NCBI GenBank assembly: GCA_021846765.1
Contig: JAJZWH010000015.1
Coordinates: forward strand, 1-16,665
DNA from: a bacterium
Lineage (GTDB): Bacteria; Patescibacteriota; Saccharimonadia; Saccharimonadales; UBA4665
Direction of reading: 5' to 3'
DNA length: 16,665 nucleotides
The position numbers were made by a program, and so were the translations under genes. The number at the start of each line of letters is the position of its first letter. Position 1 is the stretch's first letter. This document shows, one piece after another, positions 12,040 through 16,665 of this stretch. The notes under the pieces were generated by a model. That model was given only the letters and a program-made list of their open reading frames with translations, did no database searches and was not told the origin of the DNA.

Positions 12040-14997
12040 ATGTTTAATAGATCCTCAAATATGATCTCCATATTCAAAAACCATAAAAAATTTATTCTAT
12101 TTTTGGGCCTACTGTTCATTTTGTTTTCAGTTGGCTTTATGCTAAATCCCCAAAAAGCATTTGCCAGCAAGATAGACGTTAACAATTCAGGACATCACGC
12201 AAGCAATCTTCCAAGTATAGTTATTAATGTATTAATAACTAGTATCAACGGGAAAAGACCAGGTTCATTTAATGGTGACTCAATAGTCCAGAGTGGCACT
12301 AATTACTATTTAAAATATAATGGTAACCAAATCAAAATACCGGCTGCCCTTACTGTAAAAGTCTATAATGCTGGATACGGTCAACAAATGGCAACCTACT
12401 GTATCCCAAACAGCAGTGACACGATTTTTTATCCTTGCGGCAGTAGCGACGACCTATGTAACCCAATACTGCCTCCCTATGTTACTAAGAAAGGGGAAAT
12501 ATCATACAGTTGTTATTTTTCCCCTAAAGATCTCCGCACTGGAAACAATTCAGGATTAACACCACTCCCGGGCAGTAAACCGGGCAGTAGTAAAGCCTAC
12601 GGAAATGATTATGTAGCTTACCCCTCTGGTCCCAACCTAAGAGTAACCCCAGGTTTTACTAGCAATTATCTAGCAGACTTAAAGAACTGGACAGTTAATT
12701 CATGCGGTAGCTGCACAACCGTATTAGGGGTTAACGGAAACATAGATCACAATCAAAAAATAAATTTAAGCTTACCGCTAGCTACTAGTTATGTTTCCCC
12801 AACAATCGCCCCTGTTAATAATGGACAAGGAGCCCCTAGTTCTACGCCTACCTGTACCAGTTCGGCTGGAGTTTTGGGTTGGATAATGTGTCCTATTTTT
12901 GATGCCGTAGCCAATAGTTCAAAATGGATATTAAACAACTTAATACAGCCCCTTCTCGTAACTAAGAATATAACCACAAACCCCGCCAATCCCATATATC
13001 AAACATGGTCTAATTTTCGTTTATATGCCAATATCTTTTTGGTTATAATTCTACTGATCGTGGTCTTGAGTGAAGCTATTGGCGGTGGTCTGATAGATGC
13101 CTATACTGTCAAAAAAATTATGCCGCGAATTTTATTAGTAGCTATTCTGATCAATTTATCTATATATATAGTTGCAGGATTGGTTGACATAACCAACATA
13201 CTGGGTGGCGGTATTTTACAAATAATGACTCTGCCTTTTGCTAAGGCTGGAAATTTTAATTTCAACCTTACGGCACCCAATGCCGCTGGTTTAACTGCCA
13301 TATTTGGTGGTGGAGCTACAATTGTTGGTTTATCTGGAATTCTTACCGCCTCTTCTCTAGGAGCAGCTCTTCCAATTATAGGTTTATTCGTTATACTGCC
13401 CGTTCTTATCGCACTCTTTGCGACTTTCATTGTCATCTTATTAAGAACAGCCGTGATAGATCTTCTGGTTTTAATAAGCCCTATTGCCTTTGCCCTGTAT
13501 TGTCTACCTAATACAGAAAAATATTTTAAAAAGTGGTGGGGTCTTTTGGTGCAAACTCTTCTAGTATACCCGTTTATTATGGCGATCTTTGGTTTATGTT
13601 ACATTTTAAGCACAACAATGAGTAAGGCTGGAGGAGGGCCGGTTGGCGCAATAATAGCACTTGTTGCATTATTCCTTCCTTTATTCTTAGTTCCGTTCGC
13701 TTTTAAAATTACTGGAGGGGTAGTCGGCAAGCTTTACGGTTCGATATCCGGTTTTGGCAGCAAAACACATGAAGCCATTAAGGGCGAAAGAAACAATCCT
13801 AATAGTTTACGCAATAAGACCAAAAGAACTTTATTTGAATCGATGGCACGAGGACAAAACAGAGTTATTCGTACTGGAATAGACAATCTAAACGCCACAG
13901 GTTGGCAAAAAAGAAGAGGGCAGTTTGCTAGAGCTGTTGGCGGTAATGTAAATTCGCGTATGTCGAGATATACAAGGGAAGCTCAGGAACGAGAAGAACA
14001 AGAATCAGCAACGGGTTATGATGGATACCGATATGCAGCTAATTACATAACAGTAGGAGCTAATGAAGTAGCACCGGCCAGTTTAACTTCTGGCGGAAGG
14101 AGAGCCGTAAGCATAGCAGATCATACTAGATACTTTGATTCAAAAGGCAGAGAAATTAGTGAGGTTATGGCCAAAGGGTCGGCAGCTAGACATGCCAAAA
14201 GCGAGCACGACTCAGGAAGAAATCTTGAATATACTCTACGAAAAGCTCAATCTGATGATGATTTAGCAAATTATCGTTTGGCTTTTGCGGCAACCGCTAA
14301 AAGGTTGGGTTTAAATGACGACGAACTTGCCGATATGCATGCTAGATCAACGTTTGAGCATAAAAAAGAGTTTCCGTCAGAATGGTTTAGTACGCCTACG
14401 TGGGGAACCAATGCGGCAGGCAATAGGGTTATTAACTGGGCCGATGTTGCTGATCCAGCCGGCAGAAGAGGACAAAACAGGCAAGTTAGAGAACTTTTCA
14501 ATACTAAAGGTGGTTGGGAATTAGGTTCTATTCGTAATCAAGACATAAGGTCTTGGGACACAAGAAGAAATCAAATTCAAGCTCAATGGGCCAGAGGAGC
14601 AACTGTTAGTGATAGTGACGCTCAGTTCTATGCTATGTCCAATGGCATATTAGATCAAATGGTTCAACGCAACATAATCAATAGAGATGGGGATGAAGGT
14701 CCAGCAATGCAGTCAAGTGGAGCTAGTGCAGCAACGGCAGCAGCGCTTAAATCACTCATGCAAAATCGTAAATTTGAAACAACTCCAGAGCTTATAAGAA
14801 CAACTCCTACTGGAAACATATATAGTACCAATGTGCATACTGTTTACGATCCTGTTAGAGTAAACGCCCTTACAACAGCTCCTGGCGGAGTAGGCCCCAC
14901 ATTAAGTAGAGACGCAGCTATACAAGCAGCTGCGGTACCGCAAAGAGTAACTTTATTCGGTGACGCTGATCGAACAAATATTCCAAGATCGGCTTAA
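12040..14997 (+). CDS. VirB6/TrbL-like polytopic membrane protein with large soluble ends
   Basis: 985 residues. A signal peptide or first helix (about 17-42, ending PQKAFA) leads to an outer domain (43-320) with eight cysteines (C121, C133, C140, C158, C222, C225, C272, C284). A polytopic core follows (about 325-562) with hydrophobic stretches near 325-349, 363-385, 420-490 (two to three helices), 503-525 and 533-560; residues such as TAVIDLLVLISPIAFALYCLP and KKWWGLLVQTLLVYPFIMAIFG are typical of VirB6/TrbL-type channels. The last ~410 residues are charged, helical and membrane-free, and I recognise no domain in them. The protein would form part of the inner-membrane channel near VirB4. VirB6 proteins are often about 300 residues, so the two soluble parts are large additions. 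ATG 12040 was preferred; ATG 12061 is possible. Confidence 0.85.
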   Translation: MFNRSSNMISIFKNHKKFILFLGLLFILFSVGFMLNPQKAFASKIDVNNSGHHASNLPSIVINVLITSINGKRPGSFNGDSIVQSGTNYYLKYNGNQIKIPAALTVKVYNAGYGQQMATYCIPNSSDTIFYPCGSSDDLCNPILPPYVTKKGEISYSCYFSPKDLRTGNNSGLTPLPGSKPGSSKAYGNDYVAYPSGPNLRVTPGFTSNYLADLKNWTVNSCGSCTTVLGVNGNIDHNQKINLSLPLATSYVSPTIAPVNNGQGAPSSTPTCTSSAGVLGWIMCPIFDAVANSSKWILNNLIQPLLVTKNITTNPANPIYQTWSNFRLYANIFLVIILLIVVLSEAIGGGLIDAYTVKKIMPRILLVAILINLSIYIVAGLVDITNILGGGILQIMTLPFAKAGNFNFNLTAPNAAGLTAIFGGGATIVGLSGILTASSLGAALPIIGLFVILPVLIALFATFIVILLRTAVIDLLVLISPIAFALYCLPNTEKYFKKWWGLLVQTLLVYPFIMAIFGLCYILSTTMSKAGGGPVGAIIALVALFLPLFLVPFAFKITGGVVGKLYGSISGFGSKTHEAIKGERNNPNSLRNKTKRTLFESMARGQNRVIRTGIDNLNATGWQKRRGQFARAVGGNVNSRMSRYTREAQEREEQESATGYDGYRYAANYITVGANEVAPASLTSGGRRAVSIADHTRYFDSKGREISEVMAKGSAARHAKSEHDSGRNLEYTLRKAQSDDDLANYRLAFAATAKRLGLNDDELADMHARSTFEHKKEFPSEWFSTPTWGTNAAGNRVINWADVADPAGRRGQNRQVRELFNTKGGWELGSIRNQDIRSWDTRRNQIQAQWARGATVSDSDAQFYAMSNGILDQMVQRNIINRDGDEGPAMQSSGASAATAAALKSLMQNRKFETTPELIRTTPTGNIYSTNVHTVYDPVRVNALTTAPGGVGPTLSRDAAIQAAAVPQRVTLFGDADRTNIPRSA

Positions 14998-15020
14998 TGT
15001 AACAGGTTATTAGTAACCCC

Positions 15021-15036
15021 TAAATAAATTTATTTA
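15021..15036. repeat. 16-bp perfect AT palindrome upstream of the last gene
   Basis: TAAATAAATTTATTTA is a perfect palindrome centred 48 bp before ATG 15077. Thirteen of its bases (TAAATAAATTTAT) recur at 11992-12004, about 41 bp before ATG 12040. A weak 5-bp hairpin (GGTTA/TAACC, 15005-15018) without a T-run sits between it and the preceding stop. Confidence 0.55.
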
Positions 15037-15042
15037 TGAGTG

Positions 15043-15048
15043 TATAAT
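15043..15048 (+). promoter_or_regulatory. -10 box of the last gene
   Basis: A consensus TATAAT ends 28 nt before ATG 15077, giving a leader of about 22 nt. The -35 position falls on the AT palindrome and has no good match. Confidence 0.45.
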
Positions 15049-15076
15049 TTTAAGTATATTTGCATGAGACAGAAAC

Positions 15077-16665
15077 ATGAATAGTCCAGATAGTTTTTAT
15101 AATATTGACGAAGACGACACTGATAATGTCGAAACTTCTGATTCACTAAACAAACAAGAACAATCTTATTACAATACTAATCATGTGGACTCACCGGGAA
15201 GAGAAGATCTAAGAAAGGCTGAAAACAAGAAACTAGGCATGGTTTCTGCTGCCGGCTTATATGCAGCAGAAAAGTTTGCGCCAGCCGGTACTGTTATTGG
15301 TTTTCTTGTAGAGCACAAGAAGGGTATCGCTGTCGGAGGAGGAGGAGTTGTTGCCCTTATAATAACAGTCATAGCATTATTCGGTTTTATATTGTCCCAC
15401 GAACTTGTAACTATCGAAAAAGATATTATGCACTATGAATACAAGGCAATTGCTTTTGTTGAAAAAAAAGCTGCTAATCAAATCATGACAAGAATTGTTT
15501 GCAAACATGTTTCTCCTACTTCGGCATTATCCTCAAAATGTAGCAAATTAAACGCAGAAGAACAGGCTACTGGTGCGACAAACGAAGATCCTCTTGCTGC
15601 AGCAATAGATAATTTTGATCTAACCAATCCCGAAACTATTGCCAGTCTTAACGATCAAGGAATATCTGTTACTCAAGATTCGAGTAGAAGAATTAATGGA
15701 TTTGTTGATCAATCCACCGGTAAACCAATTAGTTTTAGTGACTTAAGTAATCCGGAAATTGCAGCTAAATTTGAAGCCGCATTGCCAGAATTTGACGTAG
15801 GTCAAATAGAAACCCTGAGACCACTAGCAATTGAAGACGTCAATGCTAATTTTGATGTTTACACCGGAGCTAGTGATCCAGTAGACAAAACAGCGGAAGA
15901 TGCCGTAATGGGCAGCGAAACTGATCCAGCACTAACCGGAAGTTTGGCGACTAATGAATCCGAACCAAACACGGCCGGAGAATCGGCAGCTACGGCCGCT
16001 CAGTCAGCAACAGACGTCGCTAACGGTATCGATGGCGCTAGTAGTTTGCTTGGTTCGGCTTGGTCTGCTATTGCTGAAGGAAAAACTCTCTATAGCGGAA
16101 TCCAAGGCATGGAAAGTACTGCTGCAAAGATCGGTAAAGTAGGGCTAGTCAATACAGCCATAGTCTTAGTTTGTGCAGTGAGGGCTGCAGCCAACAAAGC
16201 TAGCATCAATAGAATACCTACTATAACGGGTCTTTTGGTACGCCATGCCACTACCTTATTTAGTGTGGCCGACGAAACGAAAGTATCTAGCAAGATTACC
16301 AGTAAACAAATAGCTGGTTATACTAGTCTATATAATGGTAACCCAGCAGCTAGCCCAAAAAACCCAAACCAAACAATTGCCGACTCTTCCAAGCCATTTA
16401 GCCAATCGGCAGCCTGGCAAAGAATTTCCGGTAACCCTAGTTCAATTGTTACTAATCCTAAAGCAGCTAACTATACTCCAGACATAAATCAATCGTCTCT
16501 ACCAGTACAAGATAAAGGTCAAAATATACTAAACAGCATAAACAACATTACGAAATACACCCCTTTATCTGCAATTTGTGCTGTAGACCACGGATTATCG
16601 GGTGAAATCATCGGGTTTGGAATGGGTGCAGTGCAAGCTTTTCTGGGGGGTATTAGTCTTGGAAC
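15077..16665 (+). CDS. Single-span membrane protein of the secretion locus, 3' end outside window
   Basis: The frame runs from ATG 15077 without a stop to the window end (529 visible residues). The nearby ATG 15064 meets a stop after six codons, which supports 15077. The first 80 residues are polar and acidic (NIDEDDTDNVETSDS), then comes one clear membrane helix (about 84-108, after HKKGIAVGGGG). The long remainder is rich in A, S, N, T and D with low-complexity stretches and only a few cysteines (C142, C155, C366, C501). A weak hydrophobic patch lies at about 355-370 and another begins at about 509. A cytoplasmic N-terminus and an external C-terminal part are likely from the charges around the helix. 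I recognise no family; the place after the VirB6-like gene suggests a structural or VirB8/VirB10-like role, but no motif shows it. Confidence 0.8.
   Translation, partial: MNSPDSFYNIDEDDTDNVETSDSLNKQEQSYYNTNHVDSPGREDLRKAENKKLGMVSAAGLYAAEKFAPAGTVIGFLVEHKKGIAVGGGGVVALIITVIALFGFILSHELVTIEKDIMHYEYKAIAFVEKKAANQIMTRIVCKHVSPTSALSSKCSKLNAEEQATGATNEDPLAAAIDNFDLTNPETIASLNDQGISVTQDSSRRINGFVDQSTGKPISFSDLSNPEIAAKFEAALPEFDVGQIETLRPLAIEDVNANFDVYTGASDPVDKTAEDAVMGSETDPALTGSLATNESEPNTAGESAATAAQSATDVANGIDGASSLLGSAWSAIAEGKTLYSGIQGMESTAAKIGKVGLVNTAIVLVCAVRAAANKASINRIPTITGLLVRHATTLFSVADETKVSSKITSKQIAGYTSLYNGNPAASPKNPNQTIADSSKPFSQSAAWQRISGNPSSIVTNPKAANYTPDINQSSLPVQDKGQNILNSINNITKYTPLSAICAVDHGLSGEIIGFGMGAVQAFLGGISLG

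Noticed and set aside
12565..12590. Tandem CCGGGCAGTA repeats
   Set aside because: Two short copies inside the VirB6-like gene coding for a Pro/Gly/Ser linker; ordinary low-complexity coding sequence.
10679..14501. Antisense and out-of-frame open frames inside virB4 and the VirB6-like gene
   Set aside because: They lie wholly within strong coding regions, lack ribosome binding sites and show no recognisable protein features.

Overview
This window most likely comes from a Patescibacteria (CPR) genome, with Candidatus Saccharibacteria (TM7) the best guess. The evidence is gene content: an AT-rich chromosome carrying a PrgI-like protein, a TraC-like protein, a VirB4 ATPase and a polytopic VirB6/TrbL-like protein, next to a run of very small T4SS-pilin-like proteins. 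The lineage is inferred from memory of such gene clusters and was not checked by a search. The standard genetic code fits every gene.

Left third (1-4510), accessory DNA. An IS110-family transposase runs in from the left edge, so its N-terminus is missing. A doubtful 132-codon frame follows, then an AAA ATPase of the DUF4143 type that seems to start from a leaderless promoter. Next is a complete IS66-family insertion sequence of 1517 bp. It has perfect 22-bp terminal inverted repeats, an 8-bp target duplication and one transposase gene. A tRNA-Ser(UGA) gene on the minus strand closes this region.

Middle (4600-5330). A small heat-shock protein gene is divergent from the tRNA. It has the clearest Shine-Dalgarno site of the window and a perfect inverted repeat straddling its promoter. 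It ends at a hairpin that works as a terminator in both directions.

Right two thirds (5388-16665), a type IV secretion-like locus. Six tandem paralogous small membrane proteins lie on the minus strand. Each has two hydrophobic helices near the C-terminus with a conserved GG-x(n)-SxG loop, and an even number of cysteines in the N-terminal part. A 108-bp divergent promoter region separates them from a plus-strand set: PrgI-like (with a long tail), TraC-like, VirB4, a 985-residue VirB6/TrbL-like protein with a cysteine-rich outer domain and a 410-residue soluble tail, and a single-span protein cut by the right edge. Together these look like an envelope-spanning secretion or pilus machine: VirB4 as motor, PrgI/VirB3-like and VirB6-like proteins as inner-membrane core, and the six small proteins as candidate pilin or channel subunits. 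The expanded, diversified pilin array is the most interesting part. No CRISPR array, rRNA gene or origin was seen.
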